DNA of 24,995 nucleotides from Rhynchonema sp. JSB1_4 (lineage: Eukaryota > Nematoda > Chromadorea > Monhysterida > Xyalidae): NCBI GenBank assembly GCA_030248065.1, contig JASAMV010006694.1:1-24995 (forward strand), given 5' to 3'. Both the position numbers and the translations under genes were made by a program. The notes beneath the pieces were generated by a model. The model ran no database searches. It was not told where the DNA came from and saw only the letters and a list, made by a program, of their open reading frames with translations. Each line of letters starts with the position of its first letter. Position 1 is the stretch's first letter. Positions 1 through 10,117 of this stretch are shown here, piece by piece.

Positions 1-901
1 GGGCGTTGGGCTTCTGATGATCATCGTTAAATATGTGTGTTAAAAACAGCATAAACTTTATATAACCGGGAACCTTTATTTATTTCCTTGATACAACCTG
101 TAAGCACGAAATTTTTTGCCAAATGATACAACCGGCAGTAGCTGAAAAAATGCTCCCGTGCACGTCTGACTAATGGTTTAAACAATGCAGGTTGACAGCA
201 TACGCAGTTGGCCAAAGTTTGAAGAAGACTTTTCCCCACTTTGTTGAAAATTTGAAAATTTTGCGGAAAAAAACCGATCATTCCCGTAGGCTGAGGTTTT
301 TTCATGAACTTTCGTCAAAACGGTTTTTTTCCATCCGCCAGTACACCACACGGGTCATTTTTAGTCGTCAGGTCGGTAACATGTGCACTTGTCAGTCAGG
401 GGCACACACACATGCACTGTACACAGCTGTGACGTTCAGCTGAACCAACGTGTCATGCAGTGTTTCCATGGCCACACCGTGACCGGACTTTAACGTTTCG
501 TGTTCTCAATTCACAAATCGTGGAAAGTTTTCCATCTTTTTGTTGCCATATTCTGCAACAATCACAGTGTCCACGTGTGTGCGTCCCCCATTGAATGGTG
601 TTGACCTGCGGTGATGACACGTCGCATTGATGCGATACTCGCAAACGCTGCTCAAGAGAATCGAAACTTTAAAGAACAGATGGATACGGACTGGGCCAGC
701 GAACCAACTGGATCAACAAGCGGACGCAAAAGGGCTGCTTGTCCATACAGTCCGAACAACGTGATTGAACACCCAAACTAAACAAACATCCCACTCCCAC
801 TGGTGACTGATCTGGAGCTATTGCAACATTTCGATGGCTGAGTGTCCTCGCTTGCGTCGTAATTTGGTTATGTGATGAATTTATCACATGTAGCTGACGT
901 A
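1..901. other. Gene-poor stretch, nothing recognised
   Basis: I see no convincing gene, RNA or transposon end here. Short open frames exist on both strands but none has recognisable motifs or paired splice sites. A 55-codon frame at 614-781 on the plus strand has a protein-like composition, but no supporting signal. Confidence 0.5.
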
Positions 902-974
902 GGTCTCAATTGGGCCGGGCCGGGATTTTCGGGGTTTTGGGTTGTAACCCGGCCCGACTGAGACTTCTGCTTCA
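902..974. repeat. Left part of a split dispersed repeat
   Basis: This stretch contains a GTAACCCGGCCCGACTGAGA-like block followed by CTGCTTCA. It resembles 10118-10148 and 20138-20168. At 10149 onward the related copy runs directly into TTATTGTACCCC, which here appears only at 2817. The repeat has therefore been split by the foldback cluster at about 975-2816. Confidence 0.6.
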
Positions 975-981
975 GAAGGAG

Positions 982-2080
982 ACTTAAAGGTGCTGGTTAA
1001 CATACCCTTCGACCGCGCTTTATCCGGGGGGTAGCCTATATAAACAAAGTTTGGACATCGTGTTACTCGACCCTAATCCTGGTGAGCCGATCGGTCTCGG
1101 CTTCCCGCCGTTTCACTGCCTCTTTCAAGTTTGCCCTCGCTGAAAACGAAAAAAAAAAAAAAAAAAAAAAGGGGGGGGGGGCCGAGCAGGCAGTTTCCAA
1201 GTTTTGACACCAGAGTGAGAGAAACCTCCAACAGCGCGCCGAAAACCGCAACGCACAATAGCTGTTGAAATGTCCGCATTGTTGAATAAAAATCAAAGGC
1301 TTTCAAAAAACTGGCCAAAAAAAAATTAGGATTTTCTACTCGTATAATTTTAAGCATCCGTGGTGAATGAAATAATTCTTGCCAATTACAAATAAAAAAA
1401 TCCTCTTCTTATCTAGCCTTTTGTTTGAGCCCCCCCCCCCCTTCAAACCCTACACAGCTCACACTATCTTTACCACAACACCCGCAGGGCAGCTCATTTC
1501 CATAGCGCACAGATATAAAAGCTTGCCAGCAGTGAAACATTGCTGTGTTGTCGCTGTGCCGGCTGTGTGTTGTCGTTGTGTGTGCGCTGTGAATGGTTGC
1601 CTTGCGCATGTTGTGGGCATCGGTGATCTGCGTAGGGTTTTGAAGCTGTACAAATACAAAAAACTTGATAATTAGAGGATTTTTATTTGTAATTGGCAAA
1701 TGTTTATTAAACTTACAATGCTTAAAATTATACGAGTAGAAAAACCGAAATGGCCAGGTTTTTGAAACCTTTTATTTTTTTATTCAACAATGCGGACGTT
1801 TCAACAGCTATTGTGCATTGCGGTTTTCGGCACACTGTTGGAGGTTTCTCTCACTCTAGTGTCAAACTTTGAAACAGCCTATTCGTGTCACAGCAGCGTT
1901 TCAAATTTTTTCAGTTTTTTTCACAAGAGGGGCAAACTTCAACGTGGCCGTGAAACATCAGGAAGCAACCAATCGGCTCACCAGATTAGGGTCGAGTAAC
2001 ACGATGTCCAAACTTTGTTTATATATACTACCCCCCAAGATCAAGCGCGGTCGAAGGGTTGTTAACCAGCAGCTTTAAAG
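982..2080. mobile_element. Foldback element 1, arms of about 0.4 kb
   Basis: A long imperfect inverted repeat. The left arm, about 982-1403, begins CTTAAAGGTGCTGGTTAAC. It matches the reverse complement of about 1676-2080, which ends GCTGCTGG-type sequence plus CTTTAAAG. Shared landmarks in both arms are CCCTTCGACCGCGCTT, AAACAAAGTTTGGACATCGT, TACTCGACCCTAATC, and AAAATTATACGAGTAGAAAA near the centre. The arms differ by scattered substitutions and small indels, so the element is not recent. The loop is about 1404-1675. Open frames inside it are by-products of the repeat and its homopolymers. No transposase is visible, so it would be non-autonomous. Confidence 0.75.
1149..1181 (+). repeat. Homopolymers A22 then G11
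   Basis: A run of 22 A (1149-1170) is followed directly by 11 G (1171-1181), inside the left arm of foldback 1. The right arm lacks both runs. A run of 12 C lies at 1430-1441. Run lengths in such tracts are error-prone in assemblies. Confidence 0.85.
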
Positions 2081-2687
2081 GGGGCCTTTCGCATTTCAAA
2101 CCGCCGTCAAACTTTGCACGCATTTGAATATTGTTCAGGGCGTTATTAAACTCTCACGCACCAAGAACCCAATCCTGCAGCATTCGACCAGGAGATGCAC
2201 TTTAAGTAAGAACATCCGGGAACAAAGTGTGCGGCGGACCAGCCCAATTTATACCTGCGCATTCAGGCAAACTGCTTGATCAAAAAGGTGTCAAGGCGAA
2301 TGAAGATTTCGATTAGATTTCGAATTTCAACGAATTGTTCCAGCGCGACAAGCAGACCTTGAAACATTTAGCAACCACGCATGAACAATTCGTTGCAATT
2401 CGAAATAAAAGAAAAGCGAAATTCTATAGTGAGGCAGGGGCAAATATCGTACGAAACATTCTGCGCCTTGACCACCCTTGTCATCAGGCGAGTTGCCTGA
2501 AAGCGCAGGTAGAAATTGGGCTGGTCCACATTTGATTTTGTTCCCGGATGTTCCTCTTGAAGCGCATCTCCTGGACGCATGCTGAACGTTAGACCTCCGG
2601 TGTGTTTGACTTTTATGACGCCTTGACCACTGTCTAAATACATGCGAGGCTTGAAGGGGGTTTGAAATGCGAAAGGCCCCCTTTAAC
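2073..2687. mobile_element. Foldback element 2, abutting the first
   Basis: Left end CTTTAAAGGGGGCCTTTCGC (2073-2092) pairs with the right end GCGAAAGGCCCCCTTTAACG (2668-2687). Further paired landmarks are GGAGATGC, GAACATCCGGGAACAAA and GGACCAGCCCAATTT. The two arms are far more diverged than the ends. The terminal CTTTAAAG is shared with the right end of foldback 1. A 91-codon minus-strand frame at 2368-2643 lies mostly in the right arm. Its counterpart in the left arm is broken, so I do not call a gene. Confidence 0.7.
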
Positions 2688-2814
2688 GCCTAACTATACT
2701 TCGTTCTCTCAGAGAACAAAGAACAAATTCACGCGCGCTGATTGGCTGTTGAACATACGTGGACCAATCAGCGCGCGAGAATTTGTTCTCTGGAAGAACG
2801 AAGTGTAGTTAGGC
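2688..2814. mobile_element. 127-bp MITE
   Basis: Terminal inverted repeats: GCCTAACTATACTTCGTTCT at the left pairs with the reverse complement of the right end, GCCTAACTACACTTCGTTCT. Pairing continues through AGAGAACAAATTC-type sequence and CGCGCGCTGATTGG. It lies flush against foldback 2. I could not define a clean target duplication. Confidence 0.7.
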
Positions 2815-2816
2815 CT

Positions 2817-2945
2817 TTATTGTACCCCAAAACTCAAATATATATTTTCACCTGATGAGTTTCTTCTAAGTTGATATTATCATCTGTTTGCATCTCTTTT
2901 ATTCTTTCCCCGCTTGACCCATGACTGTTTTTGTGCATTTTCCTG
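2817..2945. repeat. Right part of the split dispersed repeat
   Basis: TTATTGTACCCCAAAACTCA through TTTCCCCGCTTGACCCATGA matches about 10158-10251, with substitutions and one indel. It is the continuation of the block that ends at 974. Confidence 0.65.
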
Positions 2946-3977
2946 TCTAAAGTTTGATCTCTTGCTTTTCGCATACTCCTGTAAAAACTGCAAATGGCGC
3001 GCATTTACGGTATTGTTTGTTGTATACGTTAATTTTGTACCATGAATGCTCATGGTTGTTTCTGCTGTTGAGCTTTCCGCCGGTTTTAGACCGCATATTT
3101 ATCTACAGTATGTCCCAGTTATCGAGTTAGTGATATATAGCTGTTATCGAGTTTTGTTGACAAAAAAGTGAATAACGGAACGGAACCCCTATTTGGATAA
3201 AGCTCAGTTTCTTGTATTTCAACATTATATTTGCCACTCTTCGTCTGTGAAAAAGTGCCATGCGACATGAGTGACAATGGAGGTGTTTATACTAGTATAA
3301 ACGAAAAGAGCTCGCGTCCTTCACTTCGCTCTCAGCAGGGTTATTGTCAAAACAAAGTGAAAAATCTTCAACAGTATAATTTATGGTTTCTGGAAATTTA
3401 ATAAGTACCGGAGTTTTCGACTTAATTTTCTAGACAACGAAGTTTTCTTAACTCATTTTCATTGATTCCATGCAGTTACGTCAGACGTGACGCGTGAGGT
3501 TACGTCAGTGGGTAAAGTGACATGTTACGGCAGAAAAAGGGTTTTGATGGCGTGGCCTCAGGGCCCGCTACCCGAATTCGGCCACACGCGGGCAAGTTGT
3601 ACAAAATGGAAATGCGCAACAGAAGGCAGAAGTTTTATATCCCTGTTAGGTAATGATAAAGCCTTTGAGTGCGAAATAACGAATATTTTATTTACCTTAT
3701 AGCTGATACATCCCCGTTGTTCCTTTAGTCCTGCCAAGTACAATAACATGTTTTTCACAAGCACAGTATCTATTTCATGGCTTTCTGTCAAAAATTTTTT
3801 GTCAGCAGGCAAAATAACGAACCTATAATTTTCCAATGTATGTATTTCCGAAAAGATTGCAACTATATTGATACAGGTATTGAATCCTATGATTTCATTT
3901 TATCACTTCATCTTTATTCCAAGTATTTTTGCTTGAAACACGATTATCATAACTTGTGTTGAGTTGAGGTTTAAACC
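2946..3977. other. AT-rich intergenic stretch, no gene seen
   Basis: No gene recognised. It contains an 18-bp perfect palindrome (3285-3302, GTTTATACTAGTATAAAC). It also contains two TTACGTCA motifs (3476-3483 and 3500-3507), 24 bp apart start to start, with GACGTGACGCG between them; these resemble CREB/ATF-type sites. Without an adjacent gene start I give them no role. Confidence 0.4.
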
Positions 3978-3985
3978 AATCAAAT

Positions 3986-4660
3986 CAGGGTTGGGCAAAA
4001 AAAAAATTTTTTTTTTTAAAAAAATTTTTTTTTTAAAAAAAGGTTTTTGAAAAAAATTTTTTTTAAAAAAAAAATTTTTTTTTAAATTTTAGGGGGAACA
4101 AAATGTTCTAAAACGTCCAAAAATGGCCTTTTTGGGGGTTATTTTTGTCATTTTTTCTCAAGGGTCGAAAAATTTTCTTCACAAAATCACTTTTGGGGCA
4201 TGTATTTGGTACCTAAGATACCCCAAATGATGTTATTATACCTTCCCGTAATACATGGGACACAGTATGCATGTGCCTACATGGTACTTCGATGTCATAC
4301 CCCATCAGGTCGGTCATATACGACTGATTCAGCTACCCGACAAGTATTTCTGCCGCTTATATTCTCAATTCTGTGTGGTTTATGAGTGAATCTTGCTTAT
4401 TCGGCCACAAACTGTTGTGTCCGATACCACAGAGCAGCAATCAGCGGTCCATATCAGGCACAGACTGTTGGATCGCACCGAAATGACGTAAACACCCTTG
4501 ATAAGTGATGCAAACCAAGTCACAAAAGTGACTTGCCAATTAAAGTTGCATTTTTTTCGCGATTTTGCGCGTTTTTTAGGCAAATTTGGTAAAATTTCCC
4601 CGAATCTCAGACTTTTTAAAAAAAAACTTGTTTAAAAAAAAAATTTTTTTTCCAACCCTG
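3986..4660. mobile_element. hAT-type MITE with perfect 8-bp target duplication
   Basis: Starts CAGGGTTGGG and ends CCAACCCTG. It is flanked by identical AATCAAAT copies (3978-3985 and 4661-4668), the 8-bp duplication expected of hAT elements. Subterminal regions are long alternating A and T runs that pair with each other. The interior motif CTAAAACGTCCAAAAATGGC is shared, with one substitution, with the element at 9349-10085, so both belong to one family. No transposase frame. Confidence 0.9.
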
Positions 4661-4734
4661 AATCAAATAGTCAACCGATTAGGTACTTTGAGGGCTTTTG
4701 TGCAAGACCTGTTACCATAATCACATTTATCCCA

Positions 4735-6943
4735 TCATATGACGGGCGTTTTTCCGTCGTACTGAAACAAATGAGTATATTTGTATGCCCGGAAAAGGGT
4801 AGCTGCACTGGTGCGCACGCGGGTATACGATTAATTTGCGAGGGAAAGTCACGAAATGCTGCCTGTAAGTACTGCACGCAAATTAATCGGATACACGCGT
4901 GCGCACTAGTGCAGCTACCCCTTTCCGAGAATTGTACTGTAATATTGCAAAGTGTTCAACATTCAATACAAAGTTGACAATCAAACTCACCCAAAATTCG
5001 GCGTCAACGCACACATACGGTTTCTGGCACCAGATCAAACGTTCCTCCGCGCTCAGTCGGGCGCATAATGCCGTAGTCGACTGGCACAATTGTGTCGGAC
5101 CGCTACACGCGTTCTCTTTAGCGCAATCGCCTACAGCGATGAGTTACGGTTCATTACCACACTTATACATGGAGTTACGGTGGATGCTTCCTCGGATTAT
5201 CCTAGGATACGGCAACTAACGGCTGTCTACGGAACCATAACAACGATAGGTAAAGTGTAAGGTTGTGCATCAGAGAACAAATGTGTGATTGGGCTGCGGT
5301 AAGGAATAAATACCGTAGCATTTGCTTGGTCTTGTCACGTACCGGCATCAATTGGTGTGCAACGCGCGCGATACGCGTAGAACGCGTCAAATACATTGCC
5401 GCCGATTCTGAGCCGTTCGTTGTAACATTGGTAGTTGGGCGGGCAGATAAATTCGACACCACACGGTCCTGCAACAATATCATCGTAGTTCTTCTGGTAA
5501 ATGACAGTGCGTACATTAGTCTGCATGGGTACCCTCTGACAACCGAGCGTCAATTAGAGAAGGGCGTTTGTTGGCAACGGCGGGCTTTTAATTTTTTCAG
5601 GGTACGTCGAGATTCGTCATACTTGTACTGTATCTCAAGCAAATCACAAGATAAAGACTGACTGTTTCATGCGTAACAGACATGATGCCAAACGCTTTGT
5701 AATCGAATGGAAGAACCATCAAAGTTACAGTTTACCAATAAAGCAACTGGATGCAGGGATGGGATAAAAAAAGCAAAAAATCTTTTAAAAAAAGTTCGCC
5801 ACTTTTTCGGTTTTTAAAAATTAGTAAAGTAAGTGCACTTTTTTATTATTTCACAATTTTTTTATTATTTTGCCCCTTTTTTCCTGTAAAGATGTTTTTG
5901 TGCACATTTCTGCAATTTTTTCTCAAAAAATCGCCTGCGGCACTTGTATTTCGCTTCGGTACAATGTCGTGACAATGTTAGACAGTCCGTGGCCCTACTC
6001 ATGATGTGCGCATTTAGTTCTTCAAAAGGCAAATCTGCTTAAAGCACTATCGTGCAAAAGCCCCGGAGGTAACTAGCCGCGGGTTATGCAGCTGTTTTCA
6101 TGTAACGTTACCTAAGAAATGCGCCACTTATTTTCCATTTCCGGGACTTATCATACTTCCTTACTTTTCATATCATACATACATATGGTGCACAGACTAT
6201 CCGCAACACGAATTGTCACGTTATCGGGCTCTTCGTAAAAAAAACTAGCTACTGGCCGTTTGAAAAAAAATTTAAAATTTGAAAAAATTTAAAATTCAAA
6301 AAAGTTAAAAAAAGTTCGATAATCTAAATTTTTTTAATCCAACCCTAAATGCATGTGAATTTCTCTGAGTGAACTTGAGACTCGTATGTTTATTGGAGAC
6401 TGTACGTTTCTTGGAGACGGGCGTCTATTAGACGAAATGCGGTATGTGTTTGACAAGCGCCCTGTTGTTGGTAGTATGCAAGAAAATAACTCTGAGACTA
6501 CAACCGTACCTTTGCCAAGCGTCCATCAGCTATATTTATTATTGTTCGCTGTCGTTGTTGGCTATAACGAAACCAATTATTGGGAGAATCGTGAATCTCA
6601 CACAAACGGAAACTAGTATTGACCAAGTTGGATTTCGGTCGCGGTTAAATGTTGAGCAACGAGCTACCTCATTCGAAGACGTTAGGGACTTTGTTCTGCG
6701 TGAAAACACGATTCTTTTGATTTGCTTTAACAGATAAGCCACGAAGCAGCAATGAGGCGCATAAAACCCAGGTTGCAAGAAATTGCACGTGTCAGCTGGT
6801 CATCCCCAAATTTCAATCCAAAATTAATTACGCCTTTGTGCCTCCATTTGAAGTGCAATAATCGATCAAGCTTGTTCACTGACCATCACTAACACCGCAC
6901 AGCTAGCGAGAATAGCGGCTACACGGACGACTGTTGAGCACAT
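4735..6943 (-). CDS. Secreted 10-cysteine protein, four exons (predicted)
   Basis: Spliced minus-strand model: exon 1 6943-6884, exon 2 5535-5343, exon 3 5130-4991, exon 4 4761-4735 (TGA stop). Introns run 6883-5536, 5342-5131 and 4990-4762. Donors read GTCAGT, GTACGT and GTGAGT; acceptors end TTGTCAG, CTGTAG and TTTCAG. Phases are 0, 1 and 0 and match at every junction. The product is 139 aa. Residues 1-20 are a hydrophobic signal-peptide-like segment (VAAILASCAVLVM core). The rest has ten cysteines spaced C-x5-C-x5-C-x21-C-x7-C-x5-C-x6-C-x6-C-x11-C-x5-C, suggesting five disulfides and secretion. I do not recognise the family, so function is unknown. Exons 2 and 3 are the strongest. Linking exon 1 across 1.35 kb rests on phase and the signal peptide. 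A weak alternative 5' exon lies just upstream of exon 2 (about 5640-5590, donor GTACCC). Confidence 0.55.
4790..4927. mobile_element. Foldback MITE inside intron 3
   Basis: GGAAAAGGGTAGCTGCACTG at the left pairs with the reverse complement of GTGCAGCTACCCCTTTCCG at the right. Pairing runs on through GTGCGCACGCG and GATTAATTTGCG, giving arms of about 52 bp around a short loop. It makes up more than half of the 229-bp intron 3 of the secreted-protein gene. No clear target duplication found. Confidence 0.75.
5754..6347. mobile_element. Older hAT-like MITE inside intron 1
   Basis: Starts CAGGGATGGGAT and ends ATCCAACCCTA, a mutated form of the CAGGG...CCCTG ends. Flanking 8-mers ACTGGATG and AATGCATG match at 6 of 8 positions, as expected for an old insertion. 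The interior (TTTTTTATTATTT, then AAAAAATCGCCTGCGGC near 5925-5940) matches the element starting at 23539. A 73-codon frame inside is low-complexity and not a gene. Confidence 0.65.
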
Positions 6944-7543
6944 ATTGAGTACTGGTAACCAAAGTTGTTGAACTAAAATAAGCAACCGGCGTATTTTGGT
7001 TTCCGGTTTGTAGTGAATCGCCCACGTCCACTTGCGTCTGGAACAAAGAACAGAAAAATGAGTACATAATTTTGCGTGTCGGTTTGTGCCTATTTTGTGG
7101 GCACGTGGAAACGCATGTGACGCGTGCACTGTTTCGACTCGAAGTTTGTTTGCACGAGTGGCGGTTGAGGTTAGTCCCTGGCGGTCCATCCACGTGATGG
7201 ATGTAGAATTTTCGGGTCGAAACCGCTAAAGCCCTGCTAGGACGCCAAGCGTTCTTCAGATACAATTGTCGACTTTGGTCCCGAAGTTCCGGGAGCGGGG
7301 TCTTTGGCGGGGTCAGGGAAGGGCTCTCAGCGGGATTTGCTTTTCGCAATTATTGTACATGAATTATGTCTCATTTTCCTCGATCACCCTCTTTTCTTTC
7401 TCAAAGTCACACAGACGCCGGAAGGAAGGAATCAAAGGTCGCTAGGACGCATGTTGCTTGTTGCTGAGGAGAAGCCAATGGTACGCATAAGAATCTCAAA
7501 ATCTGTATCTGTTATCTAGAAATGCGCATTATCACTAGAACTG
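6944..7543. other. Upstream region of the secreted-protein gene
   Basis: Upstream of the predicted start codon at 6943 on the minus strand. I find no TATA box at a convincing distance. Several long open frames overlap here on the minus strand (6903-7349 and 6866-7189). The second of these contains exon 1 in its own frame. Confidence 0.35.
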
Positions 7544-7601
7544 ACTGTCCGACATTTGAGGGAAAATCTGTCTTCTGACCAGAAAAATTATTAACAACTT
7601 A

Positions 7602-7887
7602 GGGCTCCACCAGATAGACCCGAAACACGAAATATAAATTTTTTCTATGTCCATGTTTCGGGTTTCGGGTTTTGAAAAAAAAACCCGAAACACGAAAGCG
7701 TGATAATCGAAAGTTTTTCGACTGACTGTATAAATTGTGCACGTCAGCTACAAGTGGCAAGACCGAAACATTTTCGATTATCATGCTTTGTGTTTCGGGT
7801 TTCGGGTTTTTTCTCAAAACCCGAAACCCGAAACATGGACATAGAAAAAAATTATGTTTCGGGTTTCGGGTCTATCTGGTGGAGCCC
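7602..7887. mobile_element. Harbinger-like MITE, copy 1
   Basis: Ends GGGCTCCACCAGATAGACCC and its inverse, flanked by TTA on both sides (7599-7601 and 7888-7890). A GGG start with a 3-bp TTA duplication fits PIF/Harbinger (Tourist-like) MITEs. The arms carry repeated CCCGAAA heptads, and ACCCGAAA/TTTCGGGT dominates the element. The interior near TAAATTGTGCACGTCAGCTA is unique. No coding capacity. Confidence 0.85.
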
Positions 7888-7964
7888 TTACAAACATCTG
7901 TATTCGAACGGTGGTGTGGTGTGGTTGGAAAGCTAGGGCTGCCGTATTATACTGCATCTACGTA

Positions 7965-8203
7965 TAGTAAACTTCCAAATTCGCTGCCACACAGTAAAAT
8001 ACGCCCCATAGTCAATGTCAGGTTCTAAACCCGAAAATCAACTTCTGAAACATTCGGACAGCCAACACACGCGCAGCTTGCCAGCCAGCCAGGCAGCTGC
8101 GCGCAATGTTTCTGAGCCGTTCATGGTTAGCGTTCGGGTTTCGAACTTGACATTAACTATGGGGCGTATTTTACTGTGCGGCAGCGAATTTGGAAATTTA
8201 CTA
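7965..8203. mobile_element. TA-flanked MITE (239 bp), copy A
   Basis: Terminal inverted repeats begin TAGTAAACTTCCAAATTCGC (right end TAGTAAATTTCC...). They extend through GCTGCC, CACAGTAAAATACGCCCC and TTAATGTCA-like sequence. Flanked by TA dinucleotides (7963-7964 and 8204-8205). Present at the matching place in copy B, so it was inserted before the segment duplicated. Confidence 0.8.
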
Positions 8204-8205
8204 TA

Positions 8206-8920
8206 CCAGTACACGCAAATGCCAGTTGTTATTATTGCAGCTTAATCACATCGTGTCGCGCGAACTAATAACGAATCCCTGTGCAGCGGTCGCTATATTA
8301 ATTATATTTTTTACACTAATGGGCAGAATTCTCGAAATCTCAAAGACACATGTCCATAATAACATATGACCATTACTGTGTGTACTATGTACGCAGATAA
8401 TGATACAATCCACGCGCATATTTTCAGTGCCGGTGGGACACTTTTCTCTCAAATCCCAAAAACGTACATGCAAGCAGCTGAAAGCTATCATCATGCCCCA
8501 ATAGTCTTCGCAACGCGCTTTCGAGAAATTCGATCCAACGGCGTGTGCTTGCCTGGCTTGTTTGCACCTGCTCTTTTGTTATTGTGTTTGGCGAAAGCAG
8601 TAACGAGCTTTGACAGAGCAATATCATCGCAGTAATGCAATAAGTGAAAGCCAGAGATAGCGCGTTGGAACAAGTCGGTTACAAAACACTTGTCGGGTGG
8701 CTCAATCAGTCGTATTTGACCGATCCGATGGCGTATGACATCGAGGTACCACGTTGGTACATGAACACTGTGTCTCATGTAGCACGGGAAGGTATAATAA
8801 CATATCATTTGAGGCCCTTTGAAGGTCTGGCTTGGGATATTCTGGGACCAGCATCGGCATACAGCCATTCAGTGATGTGGCTACTTCTGAGGGGAGATAC
8901 TGTACCTACTGCAGATCGCT
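8206..8920. other. Unassigned part of the duplicated segment
   Basis: Shared by copies A and B and partly by copy C (8401-8718 versus 11842-12159). A plus-strand frame at 8644-8934 has protein-like composition. Copy B has a one-base insertion in the G run at about 18907-18912 that changes its tail, and copy C breaks inside it, so it is probably not a working gene. No family recognised. Confidence 0.4.
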
Positions 8921-9348
8921 CTAATTTCGACTGAGCCGCTTGTCCTTCGGCGTCACCCGCGGCTCGTCTTTCTGTGAACTTGGGCGAGCGGATCGGACAG
9001 GAATGGCATTCGTAGCAGCACCAACGATCGTTTGACTGATTGCGTCCCAGGCCTGATTCACATCCACTGCATCAACAACCTGTTTTACCAGGTTGTAGGC
9101 GATGAGCAAACTGTTCATCAAGTCCCAGTCGGCCTTCTTGTACTGCCAGACACTGCTCAGCGAAGCGTCGTATGGAGACTGGGTGCTGGAAATATCGAAT
9201 GTTACTAAAGTCATGTGATGGTAGTTTTCAATTGGTGCAAGGAGTTCGTGTTGTACCGCCAGATGGTCAGGCACAAGTGTTACATCAATTAATCGACCCT
9301 TGTGAGTCGGTTCAGCGATGACCTGGGCGAGATTGTATTGTTTGAGAC
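8921..9348 (-). pseudogene. LINE endonuclease C-terminal relic, copy A
   Basis: The minus-strand frame resembles the end of an endonuclease/exonuclease/phosphatase domain and the linker of a Jockey/R1/CR1-type non-LTR retrotransposon. Visible in order are NLAQVIAEPTH, then IDVTLVPDHLAV, then API, then YHHM where families usually have SDHH. These are followed by YKKADWD, AWD and IPVRSARPS. The catalytic N-terminal half and the reverse transcriptase are missing. The frame continues without a stop across the hAT insertion point into 10130-10094 when one target-site copy is kept, showing that the hAT element broke a once-continuous reading frame. The usual D in SDH is absent, so it is dead. Confidence 0.65.
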
Positions 9349-10085
9349 CAGGGTTGGGCAGAAAAAACAAAAACATTTAAAAAAACACGTGTTTTTTTTT
9401 TAAAAACACGGTTTTAAAAAATAATTTTTTTAAAAAAAAATATTTTTTTGAATCTGGCCGGGGAACAATATTGTCTAAAACGTTCAAAAATGGCCTTTTT
9501 CGAGGTTAAAATTGGTAATTTTTTCCCAGGGTGCGTGATGGTTTCTTCACAAAAGTGCATGCGGCGTTTGTTTTTCACATGTCGTCGCCTCTGAAAGAGT
9601 TTACCATGTGCCTTGATGAAAAACATAAGGTACATGTGTTCTTTCATCAGTAGTTCACGGATGATGAGCTTCATCAGAGCAATCAAAGTTGTTTAGACAA
9701 CCAATATTCAGGACAAACAGCAAAATATCTGGTTTCTGTAGAGGTAACCTACGTTATGACGTAAATATACCTCATTTGGTCATCTCTGATGCGCACATTC
9801 AGCAACGCCAAGAGACAGAACATCGGTCAGTGGCCCACGTGGGCTTCAGGCCCCATCGGTTACTGGAAGGGCACAAAACACAGGAAAACTCGCCAATAAG
9901 TCACATTCAGCAAATATAATTGCTCATCGTGTGTTTTATCAGCCATTTTGCATTCATTTTTTATGTTTGCAAAAAATTTGAATCATTTTTTGCAATCTTC
10001 GAAAATTAAAAAAAATATTTTCATTTAAGAAAAATATTTTTTGAAAAAAAATTTTCATTTAAAAAATTGTTTTTTTCCAACCCTG
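9349..10085. mobile_element. hAT-type MITE, copy A
   Basis: Starts CAGGGTTGGGCA and ends CCAACCCTG. Flanks TTTGAGAC (9341-9348) and TTTGACAC (10086-10093) form an 8-bp duplication with one change. A/T-run subterminal regions pair. The interior has CTAAAACGTTCAAAAATGGC, shared with the element at 3986-4660. It sits within the LINE relic. Confidence 0.88.
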
Positions 10086-10117
10086 TTTGACACTATTTTC
10101 CAGGTTTTTGAAATTTT

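Noticed and set aside
1063..1357. Minus-strand frames with polyphenylalanine
   Set aside because: The Phe run comes from the A22 homopolymer inside a foldback arm.
2368..2643. 91-codon minus-strand frame in foldback 2
   Set aside because: It lies in a foldback arm whose partner arm is broken by stops; probably chance or an old captured fragment.
5263..5661. 132-codon plus-strand frame
   Set aside because: Antisense to exon 2 of the secreted-protein gene, which has splice sites and phase support on the other strand.
7602..7887. CCCGAAA heptads as a possible telomere-like or CRISPR-like array
   Set aside because: The heptads lie in inverted orientation within MITE ends with TTA duplications, with no regular spacers.
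8491..8868. Minus-strand frame containing CDDIALS, briefly reminiscent of the reverse transcriptase FADD box
   Set aside because: No neighbouring reverse transcriptase motifs are present and copy C breaks the frame.
8644..8934. Protein-like plus-strand frame in the duplicated segment
   Set aside because: Copy B has a one-base insertion that changes the tail and copy C breaks inside it; no family recognised.
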